Shown here piece after piece: positions 54,007 to 61,665 of a DNA stretch of 64,000 nucleotides. The notes under the pieces are model-generated. The model worked only from the letters and a program-made list of their open reading frames with translations. It did not search any database and was not told where the DNA came from. Source of the stretch: Verrucomicrobiia bacterium (GTDB lineage Bacteria; Verrucomicrobiota; Verrucomicrobiia; Limisphaerales; JADLHS01); contig JAHCLO010000005.1 in NCBI GenBank assembly GCA_026125285.1, positions 186,001 to 250,000 of the forward strand, written 5' to 3'. The position numbers and the translations under genes were made by a program. Within the stretch, counting starts at the first letter, position 1; every line of letters starts with the position of its first letter.

Positions 54007-55329
54007 ATGAACGACGGTTTCCACAGCCAACTGCTCGACTCGGTGCCCGATGGGGTTTTCACCGTGGACGCCGAGTGGCGCGTCACGTCGTTCAACCGCG
54101 CGGCCGAACAGATCACCGGCGTGCGCCGGCAGGAGGCCATTGGGCGACCGTGCTGCGAGGTATTTCGCGCCAGCATCTGTGAAAGCGCCTGCGCGCTGAA
54201 GCAGACGCTTGCGACGCGCCGGCCCATTTCGAACAAGGTGGTTTACATCGTGAACGCGCAGGGCGAGCGGATTCCCATCAGTATTTCGACGGCCGCGCTC
54301 AAGGATGCTCGCGGCAAAATCATCGGCGGAGTGGAGAGCTTTCGCGATCTGCGGTTGGTCAACGAACTGCGGCAGGAGGCGGAACAGCAGGATTCCTTCT
54401 CAGACATCATCGGTCGGAGCGCGGCGATGCGGCAGTTGTTCGACCTGCTGCCCGCCGTGGCCGAAAGCGACAGCACGGTGTTGCTCGAAGGGACAAGCGG
54501 CACGGGCAAGGAATTGTTCGCCCGCGCCATTCATCAGCTTTCCGGACGGCGCGCGAAGAAATTCGTCGCCCTCAACTGTGGCGCATTGCCCGACACGCTG
54601 CTGGAGAGCGAATTGTTCGGCTACAAGGCGGGCGCGTTCACCGACGCGCGCAAGGACAAGCCCGGCCGCTTCGCGCTGGCGGAGGGTGGCACGTTGTTCC
54701 TCGACGAAATCGGAGACATCTCGCCCGCGATGCAGTCGCGATTGTTGCGCGTGTTGCAGGAGCGAACCTATGAGCCATTGGGCGGGGTTGAACCGATTCG
54801 CGCCAACGTCCGCGTGATCGCGGCCACGAACAAATCGCTGGAAAACCTCGTGCGCGACGGAAAGTTCCGCGACGACCTGTTCTATCGCATCAACGTGGTG
54901 CGCCTGGAACTGCCGGCGCTGCGGGATCGGCGCGAGGATTTGCCGTTGCTGATTGATCATCTGATCGCGAGGTTCAACCGGCTCAAGGCGCGCGACATCG
55001 CCGGCGTTTCCGATGCCGTGCTGGCGCGGTTGATGGAATACGATTTTCCCGGCAACGTGCGCGAATTGGAAAACATCATCGAGCACGCGTTCGCGTTGTG
55101 TCGGGGCGGCTTGATTGAGCTGAACCATTTGCCGCCGAAGTTGCGCGGAGACGAAGCTGTGCTAGGCAGCGGCCTGCCGCCCGGGGTGACGCTGGCGGCG
55201 ATGGAGAAGTTGCTCATTCGCGATGCGCTGCGCCGGAACAACGACAACCGGGCGGCCGCTGCCCGCGAGCTGGGCATTGATGCGAGCACACTGTTCCGGA
55301 AGCTCAAGACGCTGAAGCTGAACGGTTGA
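54007..55329 (+). CDS. sigma-54-dependent activator with PAS domain
   Basis: A 440-residue enhancer-binding protein. A PAS domain (about 5-115) contains Cys49, Cys50, Cys58 and Cys62, a spacing that could bind an iron-sulfur cluster or sense redox. The AAA+ domain has Walker A Gly-Thr-Ser-Gly-Thr-Gly-Lys-Glu at 162-169 and Walker B Leu-Phe-Leu-Asp-Glu-Ile-Gly-Asp. The sigma-54 contact loop is Gly-Ala-Phe-Thr-Asp-Ala at 209-214, where most have Gly at position five. A Fis-type helix-turn-helix ends the chain. The ATG before Asn-Asp-Gly-Phe starts the PAS domain directly. It lies in the middle of genes preceded by sigma-54-type motifs and is the obvious candidate to control them. Confidence 0.95.
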   Translation: MNDGFHSQLLDSVPDGVFTVDAEWRVTSFNRAAEQITGVRRQEAIGRPCCEVFRASICESACALKQTLATRRPISNKVVYIVNAQGERIPISISTAALKDARGKIIGGVESFRDLRLVNELRQEAEQQDSFSDIIGRSAAMRQLFDLLPAVAESDSTVLLEGTSGTGKELFARAIHQLSGRRAKKFVALNCGALPDTLLESELFGYKAGAFTDARKDKPGRFALAEGGTLFLDEIGDISPAMQSRLLRVLQERTYEPLGGVEPIRANVRVIAATNKSLENLVRDGKFRDDLFYRINVVRLELPALRDRREDLPLLIDHLIARFNRLKARDIAGVSDAVLARLMEYDFPGNVRELENIIEHAFALCRGGLIELNHLPPKLRGDEAVLGSGLPPGVTLAAMEKLLIRDALRRNNDNRAAAARELGIDASTLFRKLKTLKLNG

Positions 55330-55404
55330 GAACGCGGAAAATAGCCCCTAGGCAAACGGAGCGCCGCCCTGAGTTAGCCGGCGCGAAAACTCTCGCCGCC
55401 CGGT

Positions 55405-55818
55405 TCACCACAGCAGACTTTCCATTTCACCGACGTGCTTGTGCTCGAGGGTGGCTTGTTCCTTCATGCGCTGCTTGAGGGATGAGAGTTGTGCTTTTTC
55501 GGCTTCGCACGCGAGCTTGAGATAATTTTGCTCATCGGTGTGCTCCTCCGAGGCGTCATGTCGCAACATTTCGCGCAAGGTGATTTGAGGACGGACTACC
55601 GTGGGTGACAGAGTTGGGTTGTCGCCCATGGCGACAATCTGATCGGCCAGATATTGAGCGCGTTCAACTCTTTCGTGGGCCTCGGCCAAATACAACGCCC
55701 TCACGGTCGCCTGACTTTCACCGTGGAGCGAAGCGGCTTCGATCACATACCGGAGCAACGCGCTAATCTCGCGATTGAATTGTCGGTTCAACAGATTGGC
55801 AAGTCGGGCGTGCTTCAT
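55405..55818 (-). CDS. ferritin-like diiron protein
   Basis: A 137-residue four-helix protein. Glu is present in the first helix (Arg-Glu-Ile-Ser-Ala-Leu-Leu-Arg-Tyr), Glu-Ala-His-Glu-Arg in the second, Glu-Glu-His in the third and Glu-His-Lys-His-Val-Gly-Glu in the last, the pattern of bacterioferritin/rubrerythrin-type diiron sites. It begins two bases after the stop of the exported TsaA-like gene, so the two form an operon. It could store iron or remove peroxide. Confidence 0.85.
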   Translation of the reverse strand: MKHARLANLLNRQFNREISALLRYVIEAASLHGESQATVRALYLAEAHERVERAQYLADQIVAMGDNPTLSPTVVRPQITLREMLRHDASEEHTDEQNYLKLACEAEKAQLSSLKQRMKEQATLEHKHVGEMESLLW

Positions 55819-55820
55819 GT

Positions 55821-56381
55821 TCACTTCCTGGTGGGATTCGCACCGCTCTCTTGCTGGCCGGATGGCGGTCCAGCCCACTTGGGCACGCGCACTTTGCCCT
55901 GCGGGCGATCGTTCCCAGGAGTGTAGGGTTTGAGATCAATCACCGGCGTCTGATCGAAAGCGTCAATACTTTCAATCTCGATGTCCGTCCCCTGGATGGA
56001 AACGACGCGGCACAAACTCAGGGCAATCAGGTTCGGCCGCATGGGCGAACGCGTAGCGAAGACGCCGGTGAGTGGATTCTCGCGGTTGCCGCGCGGATGA
56101 ACCCGCAGGACGGCGCGCTTCTCGGGGGTGTCGTTGCGATCAAACCAATAGCACACCCAGATGTGCGACCATTCCTCCAGTCCCAGCAGGCCGTCCTGGT
56201 GGCGTGCGTCCAGGCGAATGAAGGTTCTTCTTCCTTCCTTTTCGATGCGACCGACGGGCGTGACGGCAAATGGTGCGTTGGCGGTTTTCTTTTCCCCGGT
56301 TTGGGTGTTGGGTTCGGTGCGTTCGGCGGCCACGGCGATGGCCACCAATGCGATCAGGAGCGGCAGGGCCCAGTTTTTCAT
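55821..56381 (-). CDS. TsaA/TrmO-like domain protein with export signal
   Basis: Relatives (TrmO, UPF0066) methylate N6-threonylcarbamoyladenosine-37 of tRNA in the cytoplasm, using SAM. The domain signature is present: Pro-Val-Gly-Arg-Ile, Gly-Leu-Glu-Glu-Trp-Ser-His-Ile, Val-Phe-Ala-Thr-Arg-Ser-Pro-Met-Arg-Pro-Asn and Asp-Leu-Lys-Pro-Tyr. Unusually, the protein begins with Met-Lys-Asn-Trp-Ala-Leu-Pro-Leu-Leu-Ile-Ala, a typical signal peptide ending near Ala-Ala-Glu. Export would separate it from SAM and tRNA, so it may have another role. Divergent from the thioredoxin-like gene. Confidence 0.85.
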   Translation of the reverse strand: MKNWALPLLIALVAIAVAAERTEPNTQTGEKKTANAPFAVTPVGRIEKEGRRTFIRLDARHQDGLLGLEEWSHIWVCYWFDRNDTPEKRAVLRVHPRGNRENPLTGVFATRSPMRPNLIALSLCRVVSIQGTDIEIESIDAFDQTPVIDLKPYTPGNDRPQGKVRVPKWAGPPSGQQESGANPTRK

Positions 56382-56458
56382 AAGGCGGTTACTTGCCAGT
56401 GTTCTGGCCAACTCACTCACTCCATCAGCACAGCCCGTTCCGCGCACGAGTTCGCGAG

Positions 56459-56473
56459 TGGCACAAGCAGTGC
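56459..56473 (+). promoter_or_regulatory. sigma-54-type promoter before the thioredoxin-like gene
   Basis: TGGCAC-AAGCA-GTGC has exact GG-N10-GC spacing. The predicted start of transcription lies only two bases before the chosen ATG, although AAGGA lies just before that ATG. Confidence 0.65.
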
Positions 56474-56486
56474 ATTGAAGGACATC

Positions 56487-56831
56487 ATGAAGACGGTGAT
56501 GGAAATCGAGGGTGAGCAATTTGAGCGCGAGTTGGGCGCGGTGGCGGAACCGGTGTTGGTGCATTTCTACGCATCGTGGAGCGGGCAATGCCGAATCCTG
56601 GCGCCCACACTGGAGCAACTGGCTGCCGAACTCGGAGATGAACTGCGGGTGGCCAGGGTGAACCTGGCCCACTGTCCGGAACTGGCTGGCCGTTACGCCA
56701 TTACTGATGTGCCGGCGTTGATTCTCTTCGAGGACGGACGGCCGATTGCATGCATTGATGCTGAGATGCTTCCCCGGCAGATGAAGGTGAAGTTGCAGGG
56801 CTTGCTGGCGGACTACGTGATGCCTCGGTAA
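56487..56831 (+). CDS. thioredoxin-fold protein with SGQC active site
   Basis: A 114-residue thioredoxin fold with Leu-Val-His-Phe-Tyr-Ala-Ser-Trp and cis-Pro region Val-Pro-Ala-Leu-Ile-Leu-Phe. The usual Cys-Gly-Pro-Cys is Ser32-Gly-Gln-Cys35, so only the second, normally buried cysteine remains. A monothiol or chaperone-like role is likely rather than dithiol reduction. The ATG at 56499, four codons later, is an alternative start that would leave room for a short leader after the sigma-54-type promoter. Confidence 0.88.
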   Translation: MKTVMEIEGEQFERELGAVAEPVLVHFYASWSGQCRILAPTLEQLAAELGDELRVARVNLAHCPELAGRYAITDVPALILFEDGRPIACIDAEMLPRQMKVKLQGLLADYVMPR

Positions 56832-57142
56832 GGGCCGGCGTTGGGATGTCGCGGATGGTGTGTTTGGCGGAAGCCGAAGCGTAGCGTTTCGCCACGCTCA
56901 CGGTTCGCAAGTGTGGCATCCCGCCACGCATTGCCAGATTGCGTATGAGCTGCACTTCGCACGCGCACCAGTGGGCGCTGTAGTCGCGCCCGCTTCAGTC
57001 AGATTCGGCCCTGGCACGGACACTGCCACTGGGCTTGGGTGACGGTTGGAACTATTTGCGGCGATGCGGTTCTGTCTTGATAGTGCGGGAAAACAAATGC
57101 CGACACGGGATCTTCACCATAACCCTGGAAATCTAAACAAGA
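56832..57142. other. gap with a sigma-54-type promoter
   Basis: No gene is supported. Short palindromes (GTGGC-ATCCC-GCCAC near 56.92 kb) precede a sigma-54-type motif at 57012. The leader of the oxidoreductase gene would be about 105 bases. Confidence 0.5.
57012..57026 (+). promoter_or_regulatory. sigma-54-type promoter before the oxidoreductase
   Basis: TGGCAC-GGACA-CTGC, with GG at 57013-57014 and GC at 57025-57026. It would give a leader of about 105 bases. Confidence 0.65.
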
Positions 57143-58861
57143 ATGAAACCAAATCGAATCCTCATCATTGGCGGTGTGGCGACGGGCGCGAAAGCCGCCG
57201 CGCGGGCGCGCCGCCGCGATCCCCACGCGGAAATCACCATCGTCGAGCGCGGGCGTCTGCTCTCCTACGCGGGCTGCGGCATGCCGTATTACATTCAAGG
57301 ACAAGTGCATGACTTCCACGAGTTGATGTCCACGCCGGTCGGCGTCGTTCGGGACGGGACGTTTTTTCAGAACGTGAAGGACATTCGCGTGCTCAACCTG
57401 ACGCTGGCGGAGAAAATTGATCGCGCGCGCAGGATGGTTGCCGTGGTCAACGTCACCACCGGTGAGAAAAGCGAGTTGCCGTACGACAAACTGGTCATCG
57501 CGACGGGTGGAGTGCCGTTCGAGCCGCGGATCGAAGGCGTGAATTTGAACCGCGTGTTCCGGCTGAACCTGCCGGACGATGCGCTCGCGATTCGCGAGGC
57601 CACCGAACACGGCAATATCAGGCGGGCCGTGCTGATTGGGGGTGGTTTGATTGGTCTGGAGACCGCCGAAGCCCTGGTGGCGCGCGGCATCCAGGTCACC
57701 ATCGTCGAGATGCTCGATCAACTGCTTCCGGCGATGCTGGACTGGGAAGTCGCGGCCTTTCTGGAAAAATATCTGCGCGGACGCGGGCTCGACATCCGGC
57801 TCAATCAGAAAGTCACGCGGCTGGAAGGTGACGGCGATGGCAACGTCGCACGCGTGCATACGACGGCCGAAGTGATCGAGGCGCAGATGGTCTTGATCGC
57901 CATCGGCATTCGGCCGAATGTGCAACTCGCCAAGGACGCCGGCCTGGCGCTCGGCGCGACCGGTGCGATTGCGGTCAATGAGCAACTTCAGACCAGTGAC
58001 CCCGACATTTACGCAGGTGGTGATTGTGTCGAATGCACGCATCTGCTTACCGGACAGAAGGTATTCGTTCCGCTTGGTTCGACAGCGAATAAACATGGCC
58101 GTGTCATTGGCGACAACGTCACGGGCGGCAAATCCACCTTCCCCGGCATTGTGGGCACGACTGTCTTCAAAGTGCTCGATTACAATCTAGCTCGCACCGG
58201 CCTGACGGAAAAGCAGGCGCGACAGCTTGGCCACGATGTGCTGACCGCGCTGGTGCCCGGACCGGATCGCGCGCACTATTATCCGACCGCGGCGACCCTG
58301 CTCGTGAAGCTCGTCGCTGACGCCAAGAGCGGAAAACTGTTGGGCGCGCAAGCCATCGGCCCTGGCGACGCGGTCAAGCGGATTGATGTGCTGGGCACCG
58401 CGCTGACGCTCGGCGCGACGATTGATCACCTGCCGGATTTGGACCTCGGCTACGCTCCACCGTATTCGTCCGCGGTGGATCCACTGGCGCACGCCGCCAA
58501 CGTGTTGCGGAACAAACGCGACGGCCTCGCGCGGGCGCTCACGCCGCAGCAGTTGAAAACCAAGCTCGACACCGACGACCCCGTCGTGCTGCTGGACGTG
58601 CGCACACCGCCGGAGCGCGACCAGATGCAATTGCGCGACCCGCGCGTCGTTTGGATTCCGCTGGGCCAGTTGCGCAAGCGGGTGGCGGAGATTCCCCGCG
58701 ATCGTGAGATCGTTTGCTACTGCAAAGTCAGCCAGCGCGGTTACGAAGCGCAACGGATCTTGGACGGCGAGGGTTTCACCAATGTGAAATTCCTCGATGG
58801 CGGATTGGTAGCCTGGCCGTATCCCTTTGGTGACGGTAACGGTCAGGCAGAAAGGAAGTGA
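57143..58861 (+). CDS. CoA-disulfide-reductase-type flavoprotein fused to rhodanese
   Basis: A 572-residue fusion. The first 450 residues are a two-dinucleotide-binding flavoprotein with FAD motif Ile-Gly-Gly-Val-Ala-Thr-Gly, the redox-active Cys45 in Ser-Tyr-Ala-Gly-Cys-Gly-Met-Pro-Tyr, the NAD motif Ile-Gly-Gly-Gly-Leu-Ile-Gly and the FAD-binding Ile-Tyr-Ala-Gly-Gly-Asp. The C-terminal 100 residues are a rhodanese domain whose loop reads Cys-Tyr-Cys-Lys-Val-Ser-Gln-Arg. Such fusions reduce CoA-disulfides, persulfides or polysulfides with NADH. The DUF302 gene starts three bases after its stop. Acts in the cytoplasm on thiol and sulfur balance. Confidence 0.93.
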   Translation: MKPNRILIIGGVATGAKAAARARRRDPHAEITIVERGRLLSYAGCGMPYYIQGQVHDFHELMSTPVGVVRDGTFFQNVKDIRVLNLTLAEKIDRARRMVAVVNVTTGEKSELPYDKLVIATGGVPFEPRIEGVNLNRVFRLNLPDDALAIREATEHGNIRRAVLIGGGLIGLETAEALVARGIQVTIVEMLDQLLPAMLDWEVAAFLEKYLRGRGLDIRLNQKVTRLEGDGDGNVARVHTTAEVIEAQMVLIAIGIRPNVQLAKDAGLALGATGAIAVNEQLQTSDPDIYAGGDCVECTHLLTGQKVFVPLGSTANKHGRVIGDNVTGGKSTFPGIVGTTVFKVLDYNLARTGLTEKQARQLGHDVLTALVPGPDRAHYYPTAATLLVKLVADAKSGKLLGAQAIGPGDAVKRIDVLGTALTLGATIDHLPDLDLGYAPPYSSAVDPLAHAANVLRNKRDGLARALTPQQLKTKLDTDDPVVLLDVRTPPERDQMQLRDPRVVWIPLGQLRKRVAEIPRDREIVCYCKVSQRGYEAQRILDGEGFTNVKFLDGGLVAWPYPFGDGNGQAERK

Positions 58862-58864
58862 GTT

Positions 58865-59293
58865 ATGGGCGATTACAGCATTTCAACGGTGGTGAAGCTG
58901 CCGTTCGTCCGCGCGTTGCAGGAGACGTTTCGCGCGCTCAAGGAAGAGGAGTTTGTCGTCATTACTGAGATTGATCTGCAGGCGGAGCTCGAGAACAGAG
59001 TCGGTCAAAAGATCCGGCCTTACACGATTCTGGGCGTGTGGGTGCCCTCGTGGGAGTACCAGGCATTGGCGCACGAACCCGACATCGCGCTGCTGATGCC
59101 GAGTCACGTCTGTCTATGGGAAAACGCCGACGGCACCTGCACGTTGGCGACGGCGGATCTGAAGCACCTCTGTCACACGGAAGACAAATCGCCACTGGCT
59201 GAGGCGGCCCGGGCGGTCAATGCCCGGCTGCGAGCGGTCGTGGCCTCGGTGCAGTTTGCCGGAACGATGGCGAAGCCGACACTGACTCAATGA
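58865..59293 (+). CDS. DUF302 domain protein
   Basis: A 142-residue cytoplasmic protein with the DUF302 pattern: Ala-Leu-Lys-Glu-Glu-Glu-Phe near the start, the Tyr-Thr-Ile-Leu-Gly-Val-Trp strand, then Leu-Leu-Met-Pro-Ser-His-Val. The family fold is a small beta-barrel of unclear function, often near thiol and sulfur enzymes. It is coupled to the flavoprotein gene three bases upstream. Confidence 0.88.
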   Translation: MGDYSISTVVKLPFVRALQETFRALKEEEFVVITEIDLQAELENRVGQKIRPYTILGVWVPSWEYQALAHEPDIALLMPSHVCLWENADGTCTLATADLKHLCHTEDKSPLAEAARAVNARLRAVVASVQFAGTMAKPTLTQ

Positions 59294-59643
59294 TTGCGGC
59301 CAGCGGGACAAAGGAACAGGGCTTCGACCTGCCAGTGAGGGTGTCATGGGTGCGGCGGGCGCACGCGCCCAAGGTTATCGGCTCAAGGATGGGCGCTGTC
59401 GCCCACCGTAATGCCGATGACACATCTTGGTCGGCCCCCCGCTGACGTTAGCAGTTTATCCCCGGACGGGCGGGCGCGTGAAAAACTTGGGTTTTACGGT
59501 GCTTTTGGATGAGCGCCTTTCGACGCGGTCACGCGACAGCCATCGCAACAACGAATCGCCGGCATGGCACGAGGCGTGCAAGTTGGTGAGAACGACTACG
59601 CAGTTGACACTGCAAACCAAAACCAAAACACGAAAGGCACAGC
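59294..59643. other. gap with a sigma-54-type promoter
   Basis: No gene is supported. GC-rich hairpin-forming sequence (about 59345-59415) may end the flavoprotein operon, and a sigma-54-type site at 59565 precedes the next gene. Confidence 0.45.
59565..59579 (+). promoter_or_regulatory. sigma-54-type promoter before a small exported protein
   Basis: TGGCAC-GAGGC-GTGC followed by A. GG and GC are ten bases apart. The predicted leader is about 53 bases with GAAAGGCACAGC before the ATG, so promoter and ribosome site are compatible here. Confidence 0.7.
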
Positions 59644-60048
59644 ATGAATACTACAATCACATCGTTCCACCCGATCCGTTTCGGTCTGGCGGTCCTGGCA
59701 CTGGCGGCCCTGCTTTTGATGCCGCTGCGTGCGGCTGATGGAACCCTCACGATCCAAGTCAAGTGTTCCCCGGCGGTGGTCATTCTGGATTCAGTGGCCA
59801 ACGGCAATTGCATGACGGTGCATACGGATCTGCGTTATTCCAAGGTGGACAGGACGCAGCCAATCGAACTCAACGGCCTTCCGGCAACGGCGGTCTTTTC
59901 GGACAGCCGGGGCCAGTTGGTGGCCAAGTTTGACCTCACCGTGCTCAAGACCATGCTGACGGTGCCCGCAACGACACTCACGCTGACCGGCAGGACCACT
60001 GATGGTTTGCAGTTCATCGGAGCGGACGAAGTCCGGGTCATTGAATAG
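59644..60048 (+). CDS. small exported protein of unknown function
   Basis: A 134-residue protein with a signal peptide (Leu-Ala-Val-Leu-Ala-Leu-Ala-Ala-Leu-Leu-Leu-Met, then Leu-Arg-Ala-Ala) and a beta-rich body of about 100 residues with two cysteines. I do not recognise a family. It is a single-gene unit between a sigma-54-type promoter and a strong terminator. Confidence 0.8.
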   Translation: MNTTITSFHPIRFGLAVLALAALLLMPLRAADGTLTIQVKCSPAVVILDSVANGNCMTVHTDLRYSKVDRTQPIELNGLPATAVFSDSRGQLVAKFDLTVLKTMLTVPATTLTLTGRTTDGLQFIGADEVRVIE

Positions 60049-60115
60049 CGGTCAGCGTGGCAACGGCATAATCCAGCCGTTCCGGCAGCATCGCGAAACG
60101 AGAGCAGGGATGCGC

Positions 60116-60161
60116 GGAGACAGCGACGGTAATAAGCAACCGTTGCGTCTCCGATTTTTTT
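60116..60161 (+). terminator. intrinsic terminator
   Basis: GGAGAC-A-GCGACGGT pairs with ACCGTTGC-GTCTCC, with one bulged A and one G-U pair, and is followed by a run of seven T. It lies about 70 bases after the small exported protein gene. Confidence 0.85.
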
Positions 60162-60404
60162 CACCCGTTGCTCGTGGCCAAGCGTGGCCGCCCACACCGG
60201 GGATCGGCATCGTCCGAGATTCTTCCTGTAACCGATTCAGTTCTCGAAGCGCTGAGAGGGTTGGCCGGCAGCGCGAAGTGCCACGGACCGGCCTCGTCGC
60301 CGAAGCAAAACGCCATGCCCGGATTCAGCCGATCGGTTCAAACAGCGGCCGTTCCCAGCGATGACGGCGCGATTTTAGGTCCGTTACACGGTTCGGGACT
60401 CGCC

Positions 60405-60419
60405 TGGCACGTCCTGTGC
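60405..60419 (+). promoter_or_regulatory. sigma-54-type promoter before the NifX-like genes
   Basis: TGGCAC-GTCCT-GTGC has correct spacing. The predicted transcript start is only about one base before the GTG start codon, although GGGGAGAG lies between promoter and start. Confidence 0.6.
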
Positions 60420-60431
60420 CTGGGGAGAGTT

Positions 60432-60860
60432 GTGACTGTGGCCATTCCCATCTGGCGGGAGCGCGTGTCGCCGTTGCTCGACGCGGCGACGCGATTGCTG
60501 GTCGTGACCCGACAGCGCGGCATCGAAGCGCAGCGAAGGGAAATCTTGCTCGGAGCGCTCCCGCCAGCGGCGCTCGCCCGCAGTGTCGCGGAACTACGAG
60601 TGGACGTGCTGCTCTGCGCGGCCATCTCGGAGCCACTCCTGCGAGAATTGCGCACCCGCGGCGTCCGGGTACGCCCGCATCTGTGCGGTGAGGTGGAAGC
60701 CGTGCTGAGAGCCTTCTGCCATCGCCGGTTGTCGCGCGATGAGTTTCGGATGCCGGGTTGCTGGGGGCGGGATTTGCACGGCCGGTGTGGGAACCAGCGC
60801 AAATCCAGCGGATGGGCCACGAGCAATGTCAACTCCACAACATCGAAGTTACCATTATGA
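60432..60860 (+). CDS. NifX/NifB-type metal-cluster-binding protein 1
   Basis: A 142-residue member of the dinitrogenase iron-molybdenum cofactor family. It has Val-Ala-Ile-Pro-Ile-Trp, Arg-Val-Ser-Pro-Leu-Leu-Asp-Ala-Ala, Val-Asp-Val-Leu-Leu-Cys-Ala-Ala-Ile-Ser, His-Leu-Cys-Gly-Glu-Val and Met-Pro-Gly-Cys-Trp-Gly. The conserved cysteines near 80, 102 and 127 could bind metal or an iron-sulfur cluster. GTG starts at 60432 or, two codons later, 60438. It overlaps the next gene as ATGA. No nitrogenase genes are seen, so the role is more likely general metal-cluster carriage. Confidence 0.85.
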   Translation: MTVAIPIWRERVSPLLDAATRLLVVTRQRGIEAQRREILLGALPPAALARSVAELRVDVLLCAAISEPLLRELRTRGVRVRPHLCGEVEAVLRAFCHRRLSRDEFRMPGCWGRDLHGRCGNQRKSSGWATSNVNSTTSKLPL

Positions 60861-61312
60861 ACTCATTGTCTCCGACCCCGGCCCAATCGGGCATTTTGCG
60901 CATTGCCATCCCCCATGAAAACGGCCGCCTGCACGGCCACTTCGGCGGTTGCCGTGAGTTTGTGTTGGTGCAAGTGGACGCGGAAAAAAAGGTGGCGCTG
61001 CACACCGAAGTGTTGCCCGCGCCGGAACACAAGCCCGGTGCATTTCCGCGATGGCTGCGCGAGCAGGGCGTGGAGGTTGTCATTGCGGGCGGCATTGGTC
61101 AACGCGCGTTGGCCAACTTTGGCCATCACGGCATTACGGTGCGAGCCGGCACGGCAGACGCGTCCGTGGAACACCTGGTCACCGCGTATCTCAACGGTCA
61201 GTTGACTGCCACGCCCGATGGTTGCGAACACCACGAGCATCACCACCACCATGTGCATGGTCATGGTCACCACGATCATCACCACGGCCATCACGGAGAG
61301 GGCCAGACATGA
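60857..61312 (+). CDS. NifX/NifB-type protein 2 with histidine-rich tail
   Basis: A 151-residue relative of the previous gene. The core has Arg-Ile-Ala-Ile-Pro, Gly-Arg-Leu-His-Gly-His-Phe-Gly-Gly-Cys and Val-Val-Ile-Ala-Gly-Gly-Ile-Gly-Gln. The last 25 residues hold about 16 histidines in clusters (His-Glu-His-His-His-His-His), a typical nickel/zinc/cobalt buffer or delivery sequence. The start and stop overlap both neighbours by ATGA, so the four genes 60432-62531 are translated as one coupled unit. Confidence 0.9.
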   Translation: MNSLSPTPAQSGILRIAIPHENGRLHGHFGGCREFVLVQVDAEKKVALHTEVLPAPEHKPGAFPRWLREQGVEVVIAGGIGQRALANFGHHGITVRAGTADASVEHLVTAYLNGQLTATPDGCEHHEHHHHHVHGHGHHDHHHGHHGEGQT

Positions 61313-61665
61313 AAATCGCCGTGTTGCAAAGTGACGGCCGCTTGTTTCCGCAATGCAAGGAAAGCGGGCAGGTGGCGGTTCTGGAGGTTGATCCCGTCAA
61401 CCAAAGCGTTCGCCGAACCAAGTTGCTTTCGCCACCACCACAGGCCGTGGGCGCGCTGGCCGACTTGTTGGGCCGGGAGAACGTCGAAGTCTTGCTGGCG
61501 AGCGGCATTCCGCAGCGGGACCGCGAGTTGATCGAACAAAAGGGGATCGAAGTCATCGTCGGCGTGCCGCCGCATCGGGTTGAACCGGTGGTGGCAAATT
61601 ACCTGGCGGGTACGCTGCAAACGGGAGATAACCCTTGCGAGCAACCAGCGGGAGGCAGCGCATGA
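61309..61665 (+). CDS. NifX/NifB-type protein 3
   Basis: A 118-residue protein with a weaker version of the same fold: Lys-Ile-Ala-Val-Leu-Gln-Ser-Asp-Gly-Arg-Leu, Val-Glu-Val-Leu-Leu-Ala-Ser-Gly-Ile-Pro and Gly-Val-Pro-Pro-His. It lacks most of the cysteines of the first copy and has a single Cys near residue 19. Starts and ends with ATGA overlaps. Three different versions in a row suggest stepwise specialisation. Confidence 0.8.
   Translation: MKIAVLQSDGRLFPQCKESGQVAVLEVDPVNQSVRRTKLLSPPPQAVGALADLLGRENVEVLLASGIPQRDRELIEQKGIEVIVGVPPHRVEPVVANYLAGTLQTGDNPCEQPAGGSA

Larger units (their letters stand above)
60049..60431. other. gap with terminator and sigma-54-type promoter
   Basis: A terminator (60116-60161) is followed by about 240 bases without a recognised gene, then a sigma-54-type motif immediately before the next start codon. 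Enhancer sites for the activator could be here. Confidence 0.5.

Noticed and set aside
56383-56403. Sigma-54-type motif on the minus strand before the TsaA-like gene
   Set aside because: TGGCAAGTAACCGC has nine bases between GG and GC, and a neighbouring candidate has eleven. Neither fits the ten-base spacing.
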